DNA of 64,000 nucleotides from Aeromicrobium sp. Leaf350 (lineage in GTDB: Bacteria; Actinomycetota; Actinomycetes; Propionibacteriales; Nocardioidaceae), in NCBI RefSeq assembly GCF_916858655.1, contig NZ_CAKASL010000001.1:1178001-1242000 (forward strand), read 5' to 3'. The first letter of the stretch is position 1. Every line of letters starts with the position of its first letter. Positions 9,153-17,797 of the stretch are shown here, in pieces. The translations under genes and the position numbers were made by a program. A model generated the notes under the pieces. The model worked only from the letters and a program-made list of their open reading frames with translations, made no database searches and was not told the origin of the DNA.

Positions 9153-9590
9153 TCAGGTGCGCGGGATCCAGGCGAAGTCGAAGTCCTGCTGGCCCGCGAT
9201 GCGCAGCTCGCGCTCGGCGATGAGCCAGCGACCGTCCTCCCGGCGGAAGGTGTCGACGTACCGGCCCCAGAGGTAGCCGTCCGGCCGGTCCGTCGTGAAC
9301 GCGTGCCAGGCGTAGAGGGAGGTGCGACCCGTCGCCTCGTCCTCCCCGGTGAAGTCCACCCGCATGTTCGAGACGTGGTGGCTCGTGGCGCGGAACGTCG
9401 CCAGCAGGCGTCCGACCAGCACGGCCACGGCCTCTCGGCCGCGCGCCTCGCCCTTCGGTCCGGCGAACGCCCGGAACACACAGTCCTCGGCGAAGATCGC
9501 GGCGACGTCCTCCGCCCGGCCGTCGTCGATGCCCTCCGCGTACGCGTGCACGAGGTCCTGCAGCTCCAGCCGGTCGGCGATGCGGTCCAC
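9153..9590 (-). CDS. NTF2/SnoaL-like protein
   Basis: 145-residue single-domain protein of the NTF2-like superfamily, which includes SnoaL cyclases, ketosteroid isomerases and ring-hydroxylating dioxygenase small subunits. Typical elements are the N-terminal helix LELQDLVHAYAEGIDDG, then AAIFAEDCVFRAF, and the C-terminal WLIAERELRI strand. GTG at 9588-9590 is preferred because AGGAG precedes it by 5 bp; a GTG at 9615-9617 overlapping the cyclase stop would add nine residues. It is the second gene after the cyclase under site B. Isomerase, hydratase or dehydratase action on a pathway intermediate is possible but unproven. Confidence 0.82.
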   Translation of the reverse strand: MDRIADRLELQDLVHAYAEGIDDGRAEDVAAIFAEDCVFRAFAGPKGEARGREAVAVLVGRLLATFRATSHHVSNMRVDFTGEDEATGRTSLYAWHAFTTDRPDGYLWGRYVDTFRREDGRWLIAERELRIAGQQDFDFAWIPRT

Positions 9591-9613
9591 GGTTGCTCCT
9601 GGGTCGAGGGCGG

Positions 9614-10567
9614 TCACAGGACGGCGACCGCGTTGGCCGGCGATCCCACGCCGCCGGGAAGATTGAGCGGGACCGCCGCGAAGAGGAAGTCCCAGGTCCC
9701 GGCCGCCGCGCAGGCCTCGGCGAGCTCGTCGAGGTCGAACAGCTCGCCGAGCGGCATGCCCAGCATCGTGATGAGGCGGTGGTGCAGGAAGCCGGCGGCC
9801 GGGTCGCCCGGCTGGACCTCGACGGTCGGGTTGTCGCTCACGACGGCCGCGACGCGGTGGTCCCACAGGAAGGCCGCGGTCGCCGGCTCGGCGCTGAGCC
9901 CGTTCGTGCGGGGCCGGGCCATGAGGCCGACGCCCGCGTCGCGATCGAGCGCGGCGAACGCGGTGTGCCAGCCGAACCGCACGCACAGGACGTCGCCCTC
10001 GCGCAGCTCGGTGCCTTGGAGGTCGGCGACCTCCGCGAGCTCCTGGGCGGTCACGGCCCGGCCGCCGAGGGCGTCACGCTCGCCGCGCGCGTCCAGGTAG
10101 GCGCCGACGTCGAGCAGCACGCCACGACCGACGATGCCGGTGCGCGCCCACGCGTCGATGCCGAGCTGAGGGGCATCCGCGGGTTCGCCACGGTGACCAC
10201 CGTAGAAGCCGACCTCCTTGTGCAGGACGTGCAGGAGGCCGTCCCACTGCGAGGAGCCCTGCAGGTCGAGGTGCTCGATGCGGTCGCCCCAGCTGAATCC
10301 GTTCGCCTGGTAGAGGCGGTGCACGAGCGGGTCGCGGCCGAACGGCGGAGCGTGCGGCCGGTCCAGCGGGAGGGTCAGCGAGACCGTGCGGCCGGTGCGC
10401 GCGCAGCCCAGTGCCGCGAGCCGTCGCTCGTCCGTCAGGTGGTTCAGGGTGCCGAGCGAGTCGCCGCGCCCGAACACGTCCCACGCGTGGCGCAGATCGG
10501 TGCCGTCGACCAGCGGGAGGTCGTCGTAGCGAGGCAGCGCCGGACCCGCGGCATTGATAGAGGCCAT
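9614..10567 (-). CDS. Cyclase family protein (putative metal-dependent hydrolase)
   Basis: 317-residue protein of the cyclase/kynurenine-formamidase superfamily, metal-dependent hydrolases that open amides, lactones or cyclic diketones. The motif HLDLQGSSQWDGLLHV corresponds to the family's HxGTHxDxxxH metal site in the variant form Gln-Trp-Asp. The ATG at 10565-10567 is taken as start; there is no Shine-Dalgarno sequence and the operator lies 17 bp upstream, so a leaderless transcript is likely. It is divergent from the DUF3237 gene. In a ring-degrading cluster, hydrolysis of a cyclic intermediate would suit it, which is inference. Confidence 0.83.
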   Translation of the reverse strand: MASINAAGPALPRYDDLPLVDGTDLRHAWDVFGRGDSLGTLNHLTDERRLAALGCARTGRTVSLTLPLDRPHAPPFGRDPLVHRLYQANGFSWGDRIEHLDLQGSSQWDGLLHVLHKEVGFYGGHRGEPADAPQLGIDAWARTGIVGRGVLLDVGAYLDARGERDALGGRAVTAQELAEVADLQGTELREGDVLCVRFGWHTAFAALDRDAGVGLMARPRTNGLSAEPATAAFLWDHRVAAVVSDNPTVEVQPGDPAAGFLHHRLITMLGMPLGELFDLDELAEACAAAGTWDFLFAAVPLNLPGGVGSPANAVAVL

Positions 10568-10583
10568 GGTCTTGGATACCATA

Positions 10584-10599
10584 CCAAGCAAGCGCTTGA
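10584..10599. promoter_or_regulatory. Operator-like palindrome (site B) in divergent promoter
   Basis: CCAAGCAAGCGCTTGA contains the perfect 10-bp palindrome CAAGCGCTTG and shares its first 15 bases with site C at 27717-27732. It sits between the divergent cyclase (minus) and DUF3237 (plus) starts, so one bound dimer could control both operons. Confidence 0.75.
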
Positions 10600-10611
10600 G
10601 TAGGAGAGAAC

Positions 10612-11028
10612 ATGAAGCTGGTCCCGTTCGCGACCATGACCTGCCCCCTGGCCAAGGTCGAGTACCGCGCCGACGGCCCTCGCGGCCATCGGCTCGTCGG
10701 CCCCATCAAGGGCGCCCGCCTCGAGGGCGAGCAGCTCCAGGCGACCCAGCGGGGCACGTCGTCCGCCGACTGGCTGCTCCAGGGGCCCGACGGGACGATC
10801 GTCGTCGACGTGCGGATGAGCATCCGCACCGACGACGGGGCGTTCCTCCAGATCACCTACGGCGGACGAGCGAGCTGGGCCGACGGCATCGGCAGCGGTC
10901 CCGTCTTCTCCGCCTTCACCTTCGACGGCGACGACGAGCGCTACGCCTGGCTGCGCCGGCGCCTCGTCGTCGGGCGCGGCGAGGTGCGCCCGGACCAGGG
11001 CGTCTACTCCCTCTACCTGCTCGACTGA
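10612..11028 (+). CDS. DUF3237 domain protein, copy 1
   Basis: 138-residue DUF3237 protein (small beta-barrel family of unknown biochemical role, common in catabolic gene clusters). It begins MKLVPFATMTC and has the family block SADWLLQGPDGTIVVDVRM at about 59-77. It is clearly paralogous to the protein at 25179; both keep LVPF, RLEGE/QRG, DGAF, DERY-WL and a final acidic strand. AGGAGAG precedes the ATG by a few bases. It is first in the plus-strand operon under site B, followed by EthD-like, hydrolase and FadE5-like genes. No signal peptide. Function unknown. Confidence 0.85.
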   Translation: MKLVPFATMTCPLAKVEYRADGPRGHRLVGPIKGARLEGEQLQATQRGTSSADWLLQGPDGTIVVDVRMSIRTDDGAFLQITYGGRASWADGIGSGPVFSAFTFDGDDERYAWLRRRLVVGRGEVRPDQGVYSLYLLD

Positions 11029-11051
11029 CTCCTACCGATCGGACCCGCACC

Positions 11052-11429
11052 ATGTACAAGCTCCTGTTCTGCCTGCGTCGCCGCGAGGACCTCACGCGTG
11101 CCGAGTTCCTGGCCCACTGGCACGGGCCTCACGCCGACATCGGCCGCGCCGGCGCGAAGGCCATCGGTGCGGTCCGGTACTTCCAGAACCACACGGTCGA
11201 CCACCCGCTCAACGAGGACCTGCGCGCCTCCCGCGGCGCCCCGGAGCCCTACGACGGCGTCGTCGAGCTGTGGTTCGAGAGCCTCGACGCGATCGGCAGC
11301 ACCTTCACCGACCGCGAGGCGCGGCGCCGCATCGCGGCGCTCGTCGCGGACGAGCCGAACTTCATCGACCTCGAGCGCTCACCCATCTTCGTCACCGAGT
11401 CCCACCCCATGTGGGACTTCACCGCGTGA
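11052..11429 (+). CDS. EthD-like dimeric alpha/beta-barrel protein
   Basis: 125-residue protein with the EthD signature MYKLLFCLRRREDLTRAEFLAHWHGPHA (given in full only as its ends: MYKLLFCLRR and FLAHWHGPHA). The HWHGPH core is the family hallmark. EthD proteins accompany P450 or ring-cleaving systems and related folds act as cyclases or isomerases of aromatic polyketides; a specific reaction cannot be assigned. Its stop overlaps the next GTG start (GTGA). It is the second gene of the operon starting at 10612. Confidence 0.85.
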   Translation: MYKLLFCLRRREDLTRAEFLAHWHGPHADIGRAGAKAIGAVRYFQNHTVDHPLNEDLRASRGAPEPYDGVVELWFESLDAIGSTFTDREARRRIAALVADEPNFIDLERSPIFVTESHPMWDFTA

Positions 11430-12331
11430 CGTCCACGGCGCCCGCCTGGTACACCTCGGCGCTCGCTCACCCGCCCGTGCGCGACGACGTGCACGGGGCC
11501 GAGGTGGTCACGGCCTGCCGCGCCTGGGGACCGGTCGACGCGCCGATGATCGTGCTCGTGCACGGCGGGGCGGCCCACGCCGCCTGGTGGGACCACGTGG
11601 CCCCGGCGCTGGCCGCCGGGCACCGCGTCGTCGCGCCGGACCTCGCCGGCCACGGCGACAGCGGACGCCTCCCCGCGTACACGCTGGCCGCGTGGAGCCG
11701 GCAGGTCGTCGAGGTCGTGCGGGCGCGGAGGTCGTCCGCCCCGGCGCTGCTCGTCGGCCACTCGATGGGCGGGATCATCGCCATGCTCGCCGCCCACGAG
11801 CTCGGCGACGAGGTCGCCGCCCTGCTCATGGTCGACGCCGAGGTGCCGCTCGACCGGGAGGGCTTCGTGCGTCCCGAGTGGACGAGCTCGCCGGCCCCCC
11901 GCACCTACCCCGACCGCGCCACGATCCTGTCGCGGTTCCGCACCCTGCCGGCCGACGAGGGACATCCGCCGTACGTCGTGCCGCACGTCGCCGAGCACTC
12001 CGTCCTCCAGACGCCCGACGGGTGGACCTGGAAGTTCGACCCCGCCTTCTTCGGGCACGACCGCCTCGGCATGGACGACCTGCGACCGCTCGACGTGCCC
12101 GTGACGATCGTGCGCGGCGAGACCGGGCTGGTGGAGCCGTCGCTCGCCGACCTGACCGCCCGCGCCCTGGGCCACCCGCACACGCCGGTGACGATCCCCG
12201 GCAGCGGCCACCACGTCCCCCTCGACCAGCCCGTCGCCCTGGTCGCCACGATCGCGCTCGCCGCGCGCGCCTGGTGCCCGAGCGTCCCCCGTCCCGAGTT
12301 CTCACCCGTTGTCGATGAAGGAGCACGATGA
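11426..12331 (+). CDS. Alpha/beta-fold hydrolase
   Basis: 301-residue alpha/beta hydrolase. HGGAAHAAWWD forms the oxyanion region (around residue 40), GHSMGG carries the nucleophile Ser at about residue 112, an acid lies after the VTIVRGE strand, and GSGHHVPLD supplies the catalytic His near the C-terminus. The layout resembles C-C bond hydrolases and esterases of ring-catabolic pathways. GTG at 11426 overlaps the EthD stop, and its own stop overlaps the next ATG (ATGA), so it is tightly coupled on both sides. Cytosolic; substrate unknown. Confidence 0.88.
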   Translation: MTSTAPAWYTSALAHPPVRDDVHGAEVVTACRAWGPVDAPMIVLVHGGAAHAAWWDHVAPALAAGHRVVAPDLAGHGDSGRLPAYTLAAWSRQVVEVVRARRSSAPALLVGHSMGGIIAMLAAHELGDEVAALLMVDAEVPLDREGFVRPEWTSSPAPRTYPDRATILSRFRTLPADEGHPPYVVPHVAEHSVLQTPDGWTWKFDPAFFGHDRLGMDDLRPLDVPVTIVRGETGLVEPSLADLTARALGHPHTPVTIPGSGHHVPLDQPVALVATIALAARAWCPSVPRPEFSPVVDEGAR

Positions 12332-14175
12332 GCCACTACCGCAGCAACCTGGCCGACGTCCGGTTCAACCTGTTCGAGGTCTTCGGTCGCGACCGCGTCC
12401 TCGGCAGCGGGCCCTGGTCCGACCTGGACCGTGACACCGTCGAGTCGATGCTCACGGCAGGCGCCGAGCTCGCCGAGAACGAGCTGGCCGCGTCGTTCGC
12501 CGACGACCGGCTCGAGATCGCGTTCGACCCGACGACCGGGACGGCACTGATGCCCGAGGCGTTCAAGAAGTCGTACGCGAGCTACGCGGCCGCCGAGTGG
12601 TGGCGCATGGACGTCGACCCGGCGATCGGCGGCATCGCCGCACCGCCGTCGCTGCGCTGGGCGATGGCCGAGTTCCCGCTGGGCGCGAACCCGGCGATCT
12701 TCCTCTACGCCGCGGGCTGGCCGCAGGCCGAGATCCTCTACCGCCAGGGCAACCCCGACCAGAAGCGTCTGGCCGAGCTCATGGTCGAGCGCCACTGGGG
12801 CGCCACGATGGTACTGACCGAGCCGGACGCCGGCTCGGCGGTGGGATCGGGCAAGACGCGCGCGGTGCCGCAGGCCGACGGCACCTGGCACCTGCACGGG
12901 GTCAAGCGCTTCATCACGAGCGCCGAGCACGACATGGCCGAGAACATCGTGCACTTCGTGCTGGCGCGGCCGGTCGACACCGAGGGCGCCGGTGGCCCCG
13001 GCACGAAGGGGCTCAGCCTCTTCGTCGTGCCCAAGCACCACGTCGACCTGGAGACCGGGGAGATCGGGGAGCGCAACGGCGCGATGGTCACGAACCTCGA
13101 GCGCAAGATGGGCCTCAAGGCGTCCGTCACCTGCGAGCTCACGTTCGGCGAGCACGAGAGCCCGGCCGTGGGCTGGCTCGTGGGCGACGTGCACGACGGC
13201 ATCGCCCAGATGTTCGAGGTCGTCGAGTACGCCCGCATGCTGGTGGGCACGAAGGCCGCCGCCACGCTGTCGACCGCGTACCTGAACGCGCTGGACTACG
13301 CCAAGACGCGCCTCCAGGGTGCCGACCTCGCGCGGAAGGGCGACCGCAGCGCTCCCGACATCGCGATCATCGGCCACCCCGACGTCCGCCGCTCGCTCCT
13401 GCAGCAGAAGTACTACGCCGAGGGCATGCGCGCCCTGGTCGCGTACGCCGCGTGCGTGCTCGACGACATCGAGCTGGCTCGCCAGGACGGGGCCGGTGCG
13501 GCTGACTCGATCGCGCGCAACGACCTGCTGCTGCCGATCCTCAAGGGCTTCTGCTCCGAGAAGGGGTACGCGCTGCTGAGCGAGAGCCTGCAGGTCTTCG
13601 GTGGCTCCGGCTACCTCAAGGACTACCCGCTCGAGCAGTACGTGCGTGACTCCAAGATCGACACGATCTACGAGGGCACCACGACCATCCAGGGCATCGA
13701 CCTGTTCTTCCGCAAGATCCGTCGCGACGGCGGCAAGGCGCTGGACGCCCTGCTGCTCGACGTGGAGTCGGACGCACGGGCCCTCACCGACGGCGAGGGG
13801 CGTCTCGCGCCGGTCGGCTCGTCGCTCCTGGCCGCCGCCGACGCCGTGCGGGCGACGGTGGCGCACCTGGAGGCGATGGCGGACGCCGCGGCCGACGACC
13901 CGGACCAGCTCTACCGCGTCGGCACCCACACGACCCGCCTGCTGATGATGTGCGGCGAGCTGCTCATCGGCTGGATGCTCGCTAAGCAGGCGCGGGTCGC
14001 CGCCGAGGCCCTCGAGGCCGGCACCGGGCCCTCGGGCGCCGGCTTCTACGAGGGCAAGGTCGCCGCCGCCCGCCAGTTCGCGGTCGAGCGACTCAGCACC
14101 GTGCCAGCCGAGGCCCGGGTCGTCGCCGACGCCGACCAGCCCGACCTCATGGAGCTCCCCCTCGACGCCTTCTGA
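12328..14175 (+). CDS. Long acyl-CoA dehydrogenase, FadE5-like
   Basis: 615-residue acyl-CoA dehydrogenase of the long FadE5/FadE-C subfamily (usual length about 610), with an extra C-terminal helical domain (about 470-615). LTEPDAGSAVGSGKTRA is the FAD/substrate loop, and the Glu of IYEGTTTIQGIDLFFRK lies at the usual catalytic position. FGGSGYLKDYP precedes it. M. tuberculosis FadE5 accepts a wide chain-length range, so broad specificity is plausible. Last gene of the plus-strand operon: a strong hairpin follows 18 bp after the stop. Confidence 0.94.
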   Translation: MSHYRSNLADVRFNLFEVFGRDRVLGSGPWSDLDRDTVESMLTAGAELAENELAASFADDRLEIAFDPTTGTALMPEAFKKSYASYAAAEWWRMDVDPAIGGIAAPPSLRWAMAEFPLGANPAIFLYAAGWPQAEILYRQGNPDQKRLAELMVERHWGATMVLTEPDAGSAVGSGKTRAVPQADGTWHLHGVKRFITSAEHDMAENIVHFVLARPVDTEGAGGPGTKGLSLFVVPKHHVDLETGEIGERNGAMVTNLERKMGLKASVTCELTFGEHESPAVGWLVGDVHDGIAQMFEVVEYARMLVGTKAAATLSTAYLNALDYAKTRLQGADLARKGDRSAPDIAIIGHPDVRRSLLQQKYYAEGMRALVAYAACVLDDIELARQDGAGAADSIARNDLLLPILKGFCSEKGYALLSESLQVFGGSGYLKDYPLEQYVRDSKIDTIYEGTTTIQGIDLFFRKIRRDGGKALDALLLDVESDARALTDGEGRLAPVGSSLLAAADAVRATVAHLEAMADAAADDPDQLYRVGTHTTRLLMMCGELLIGWMLAKQARVAAEALEAGTGPSGAGFYEGKVAAARQFAVERLSTVPAEARVVADADQPDLMELPLDAF

Positions 14176-14193
14176 CGGAGGGCGGCAGGCACG

Positions 14194-14243
14194 ACGAACG
14201 GCGACAGGGCACGGAAGAGATTCCGTGCCCTGTCGCCGTTCGT
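14194..14243. terminator. 23-bp perfect hairpin between convergent operons
   Basis: Perfect 23-bp inverted repeat (14194-14216 with 14221-14243) around the tetraloop GAGA. It lies between the convergent fadE5-like and livF genes and should stop transcription from both sides. No U-tract follows either arm, as is usual for actinobacterial terminators. Confidence 0.9.
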
Positions 14244-14277
14244 GAGGCTGTTCGCCGAGGCTCGACCCTCGGCGGGG

Positions 14278-15012
14278 TCAGGCGATGGAGATGGAGAGGT
14301 AGCGCTCCTGGAGGGCGGCGTCGCGCGAGAACGCGTCGGTCGGGCCCTCGTGGACGACCCGACCGGTCTCCAGGACGTAGACGCGGCTCGTCAGGTCGGT
14401 CACGAACGGCAGGTTCTGCTCGGCGACGAGGATCGCGACGTCGAACATCTGCGGCAGCCGCTGGATCGCTTCGGCGATGCCCTCGACGATCAGGGGGGCG
14501 AGACCCTCGGTGGGCTCGTCGAGCAGCAGCAGCCGGGGCCGCGACACGAGCGCGCGAGCCACGGCGACGAGCTGCTGCTCACCACCGCTGAGCTGGTTGC
14601 CCTTGCGACCGATCAGCTTGTCGAGCAGCGGCAGCGAGGCGAGCAGCTCGTCGACCGTCACCGGGTCGCGGGTGCCGGCCGCGAACTTCGCCAGCTCGAG
14701 GTTCTCGCGCACCGTCAGGTTGGTGAAGATACGCCGGTCCTCCGGCACCCAGCCCACACCGGCGCGCGCGATGGAGTCCGCTGATCTCGTCGAGATCGGC
14801 GTGCCGTCGAGCTCGATGCTGCCGGTCGAGCGCACCTGCAGGTTCATGATCGCGTTGAAGGTCGTGCTCTTGCCGGCGCCGTTGCGGCCCAGCAGGCCGA
14901 CGACCTCGCCGGGCTCGACCCGCACGTCGACGTCGAAGAGCGCCTGCGCGGCGCCGTACCAAGCGTCGAGCCCGGTCGCGGACAGGACCGGGGCTCCGGG
15001 GGTCGTGCTCAT
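14278..15012 (-). CDS. livF: Branched-chain-type ABC transporter ATPase LivF
   Basis: 244-residue ABC ATPase of the LivF type. Walker A GRNGAGKST is at about 42-50, the signature LSGGEQQ at about 141-147, Walker B LLLLDEPTEGLAP follows, and the switch His is replaced by Gln in VAEQNLPF, as is normal for LivF. It pairs with LivG to power import through LivHM. The start ATG overlaps the livG stop (ATGA). Last gene of the LLM-SBP-livHMGF transcription unit. Located in a degradation island, it probably imports the pathway's substrate (often an acid) rather than amino acids; that is inference. Confidence 0.94.
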   Translation of the reverse strand: MSTTPGAPVLSATGLDAWYGAAQALFDVDVRVEPGEVVGLLGRNGAGKSTTFNAIMNLQVRSTGSIELDGTPISTRSADSIARAGVGWVPEDRRIFTNLTVRENLELAKFAAGTRDPVTVDELLASLPLLDKLIGRKGNQLSGGEQQLVAVARALVSRPRLLLLDEPTEGLAPLIVEGIAEAIQRLPQMFDVAILVAEQNLPFVTDLTSRVYVLETGRVVHEGPTDAFSRDAALQERYLSISIA

Positions 15013-15773
15013 GCTGCTCCTCCTCCGTGCCCGAGATACAGGGCCTTGGTGGTCTCGTGCTCGGCGACCTCGCGCGGCGTGCCCTCGAGCACGACCTGGC
15101 CGTTCGCCATCAGCACGACCCGCTCGGCGAGCGAGTGGATGACGTCCATGTCGTGCGCGGTCAGGATGATCGTCATGTCGCGACGCCCGTCCAGCATGCG
15201 CTTGAGCTGGGTCGTGGCCGCACGCGCGTCCTCGTAGCCCATGCCCGCGGTCGGCTCGTCGAGCAGCAGGATCCGCGGCTCCTGGACGATGGCCATCGCC
15301 ATCTCCAGCGTCTTGCGGGCACCCTGCGCCAGGGCGGAGGCCTGCGCGTCGGCGAGCTCGGTGAGCGAGGAGTCCTCCATCGCCCGGTCGACCCGCTCGT
15401 GCACCTCGCGGTGTCCCGAGAACATGTCCCAGAACTTGATGCCGCGGCGCTGACCCGTGAGGGCCGCCATGAAGAGGTTGTCGCGCACGCTCATGGTCGG
15501 GAAGAGGCGCGCGACCTGGAAGGTGCGGCTCATGCCGGCCATCGCGCGGCTCGAGGAGCGGTGACGCGTCACGTCGCGGCCGTCGAACGTGACCCGGCCG
15601 GTCGTCGGACGGTGCTCGCCCGCGATCGTGCCGAACAGCGTCGACTTGCCCGCACCGTTCGGACCGATGATGGCCAGGCGCTCGCCCTCGGCGACCTCCA
15701 GGTTCACGTCGGTCACGGCCGGCACGCCGCCGTACGACTTGCCGACGCCTTCCAGGACCACGATGGGGCTCAT
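15009..15773 (-). CDS. livG: Branched-chain-type ABC transporter ATPase LivG
   Basis: 254-residue ABC ATPase. Walker A GPNGAGKST is at about 38-46, the LivG-type helical insertion follows SRTFQVARLFPTMSV, and Walker B ILLLDEPTAGMGYED is intact with switch His in LTAHDMD. The signature loop is degenerate, ALAQGARKTLEMAMA rather than LSGGQ; LivG proteins often have LxyGxQRxLExA here. ATGA overlaps link it to livM upstream and livF downstream. Cytoplasmic face of the membrane complex. Confidence 0.94.
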   Translation of the reverse strand: MSPIVVLEGVGKSYGGVPAVTDVNLEVAEGERLAIIGPNGAGKSTLFGTIAGEHRPTTGRVTFDGRDVTRHRSSSRAMAGMSRTFQVARLFPTMSVRDNLFMAALTGQRRGIKFWDMFSGHREVHERVDRAMEDSSLTELADAQASALAQGARKTLEMAMAIVQEPRILLLDEPTAGMGYEDARAATTQLKRMLDGRRDMTIILTAHDMDVIHSLAERVVLMANGQVVLEGTPREVAEHETTKALYLGHGGGAA

Positions 15774-16822
15774 CGGACACCCTCCTCGACCAGGTCGTCG
15801 GACGCGGTGGCGGCACCACTCGGCGGTGGAGCACTCTCGCCCTTGGCGGGCCGTCTGCGGCGTCGACCGGCGAGCCGGCCCGGCAGCGAGACGAAGCCGC
15901 CCGGGAGGGCGATGACGATGACCAGCAGCAGCAGGCCGACGAAGATGTTCGACTCGTGGAAGATGTTGCTCATCAGCGTCTGCGACCAGATCAGCACGAC
16001 CGCGCCGATGACGGGGCCGATGAACTTGCTGGTGCCGCCGATGAGGCAGGCGACGAGGATCTCGCCCGAGATGGCGAAGGTCAGCATGCCCGGGCTGACG
16101 ACGCCCTGGCCCTGCGCGATGAGCGCACCGGCCACGGCCGAGAACGCGGCGCTGACGGCGAACGCGCTGACCTGCACGCGTCGCACCCGGATGCCGAGCG
16201 CAGCGGCCCGCCACGGGTCGTCGCGCACGGCGCGCATCGCCTGTCCGGCCGTCGAGCGGCTGAGCAGCCACAGCAGCCAGACGCAGACGCCGACCACGGC
16301 GGTCGTGTAGTACCAGAGCTGCAGGTCGGAGGTCAGCGGTCCGCCGAGGATCTTGACGCCGAACAGCCCGTGGAAGCCCTCCTCGCCGTTGAGCCAGTCG
16401 ACCCGGTAGGTCAGGAGCCACAGCACCTGGGCCAGCACGAGCGTGAGGATCGCGAACTCCGCGCCGCTGGTGCGCAGGGCGAACAGCGCGAACAGCGCCG
16501 CCACCACGCCGGCGACCAGGGCCGCGACGACCAGCATGACGAATCCGGACATCTCCGGGTCGCGCTCGTAGAGCAGGGCCATCGTGTAGGCGCCCATGCC
16601 GAAGAACGCGGCCTGGCCGAAGGAGAGCAGGCCGGTCCAGCCGAACAGCACGCTGGTGGCCGTGGCGAACAGCACCCAGGCCAGCGCGGTGGTCCAGGTG
16701 AAGAGCTGGCTGCCCGAGAAGAGCAGGGGCATGACCATGGCCACGGCGGCGAAGCCGATCAGCACGTGGAGCCCGGATCGTGACACGAGCGGAAGTCGTT
16801 CGAGGACGGTCATCGAGGTCAC
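15770..16822 (-). CDS. livM: Branched-chain-type ABC transporter permease LivM
   Basis: 350-residue inner-membrane permease with about nine to ten hydrophobic segments and the LivM motif GLLSFGQAAFFGMGAY near residue 60. The EAA-like coupling loop reads RAVRDDPWRAAALGI. The last 30 residues are a cytoplasmic tail rich in Arg then Ala/Pro. The GTG at 16820-16822 overlaps the livH stop in the GTGA manner of its neighbours and is taken as the start; an ATG three codons later is equally possible. Confidence 0.93.
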   Translation of the reverse strand: MTSMTVLERLPLVSRSGLHVLIGFAAVAMVMPLLFSGSQLFTWTTALAWVLFATATSVLFGWTGLLSFGQAAFFGMGAYTMALLYERDPEMSGFVMLVVAALVAGVVAALFALFALRTSGAEFAILTLVLAQVLWLLTYRVDWLNGEEGFHGLFGVKILGGPLTSDLQLWYYTTAVVGVCVWLLWLLSRSTAGQAMRAVRDDPWRAAALGIRVRRVQVSAFAVSAAFSAVAGALIAQGQGVVSPGMLTFAISGEILVACLIGGTSKFIGPVIGAVVLIWSQTLMSNIFHESNIFVGLLLLVIVIALPGGFVSLPGRLAGRRRRRPAKGESAPPPSGAATASDDLVEEGVR

Positions 16823-17712
16823 CTGGCCATCTGGATGGATCGGGAGGACGAGCCGAACAGGCCCTGGGGACGGAACATCAGGAACAGCGCGACCACGAGG
16901 TAGTAGCTGAACCCGCTGAGATCGGGCGCGGCACGGAAGATGACGCTCTCCAGCACGCCGAGCGCCATCGCCGCGACGAGCGCGCCCGGCACCGAGCCGA
17001 GTCCGCCGACGATGATGACGATGAACGCCGGAAGCATGTAGTCGGTGCTGAGCGCGAGGCCCTCGTCGATCGAGGACACCGGGGCGATCAGGGCGCCGGC
17101 CACGCCGGCCAGGAACGCGCCGATCGCGAAGACCGTGGTCGAGACGCGGCCCACGCGGATGCCGAGCGCCAGCGCCATGGTGCGGTCGTGCGAGACGGCC
17201 CGCACCCGCATGCCGAGCGAGGTCTTGGACAGCAGCAGCCAGAGTCCGACGGCGATCACGCCGCCGAGGACGACCATCGCGACGTCGTACTCGCCGATGC
17301 GGGCACCCGCGACCGTGAACGAGCCGTCGAGGGCGTCGGGGTAGCGCACGGTGCGGGGGTTGGTGCCCCACACGACGATCGCGAGGCCGAGCAGCGCCAG
17401 GAACAGCGCGAAGGCGCCCAGGAAGCTGACGGTCGGCCCGGCCTTGTAGAGGGGCCGGAACACCAGCAGCTCGCTGACGATGCCGACGATCATGACGCCG
17501 AGTCCGGCGATCAGCACGGCACCGAAGAACGAGCCGAGGCTGCCGCCCTGGATGGTCGAGGTCAGGATGAAGGCGCCGATGAGGAAGAAGCCACCGTGCG
17601 CGAAGTTGAGGACGTGCAGCACGCCGTAGATCAGCGTGAGGCCGCTGGCGACGATGAAGATCGGCACGCCTTGGGCCAGTCCTGTGACGAGGATCGTGAG
17701 GAGATCGTTCAC
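16819..17712 (-). CDS. livH: Branched-chain-type ABC transporter permease LivH
   Basis: 297-residue permease with about eight hydrophobic segments. GLTLIYGVLHVLNFAHGGFF near the N-terminus is the LivH signature, and RAVSHDRTMALALGI is the coupling loop. GTG start at 17710-17712 with a GAAAGAG ribosome-binding site upstream. A 15-bp hairpin lies between it and the upstream lipoprotein gene, so permease expression is probably lower than that of the binding protein. Confidence 0.93.
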   Translation of the reverse strand: MNDLLTILVTGLAQGVPIFIVASGLTLIYGVLHVLNFAHGGFFLIGAFILTSTIQGGSLGSFFGAVLIAGLGVMIVGIVSELLVFRPLYKAGPTVSFLGAFALFLALLGLAIVVWGTNPRTVRYPDALDGSFTVAGARIGEYDVAMVVLGGVIAVGLWLLLSKTSLGMRVRAVSHDRTMALALGIRVGRVSTTVFAIGAFLAGVAGALIAPVSSIDEGLALSTDYMLPAFIVIIVGGLGSVPGALVAAMALGVLESVIFRAAPDLSGFSYYLVVALFLMFRPQGLFGSSSRSIQMAR

Positions 17713-17755
17713 CGACGTCTCTTTCGTGGGGGGAGGACGGAGTGGGGGTGGGCCT

Positions 17756-17789
17756 CGCCGGCCGTGACCTCGGGAGGTCACGGCCGGCG
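17756..17789 (-). terminator. Intercistronic hairpin between binding-protein and permease genes
   Basis: Perfect 15-bp inverted repeat (17756-17770 with 17775-17789) with loop CGGG, placed 8 bp after the stop of the substrate-binding-protein gene and 44 bp before livH. Such hairpins in ABC operons act as partial terminators or RNA-stabilising ends, giving an excess of binding protein over permease. Confidence 0.75.
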
Positions 17790-17797
17790 GGGAGGAA

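Noticed and set aside
7616..9223. 535-codon plus-strand frame antisense to fadD, and the similar 674-codon minus-strand frame at 11905-13929
   Set aside because: Both are complements of well-supported genes with intact catalytic motifs. Their own translations are Arg/Val/Gly-rich without conserved patterns.
148..14243. Treating the palindromes at 148-213 or 14194-14243 as CRISPR repeats or attachment sites
   Set aside because: They are single hairpins between convergent genes. No spaced direct repeats, cas genes, integrase or tRNA target was found anywhere in the window.
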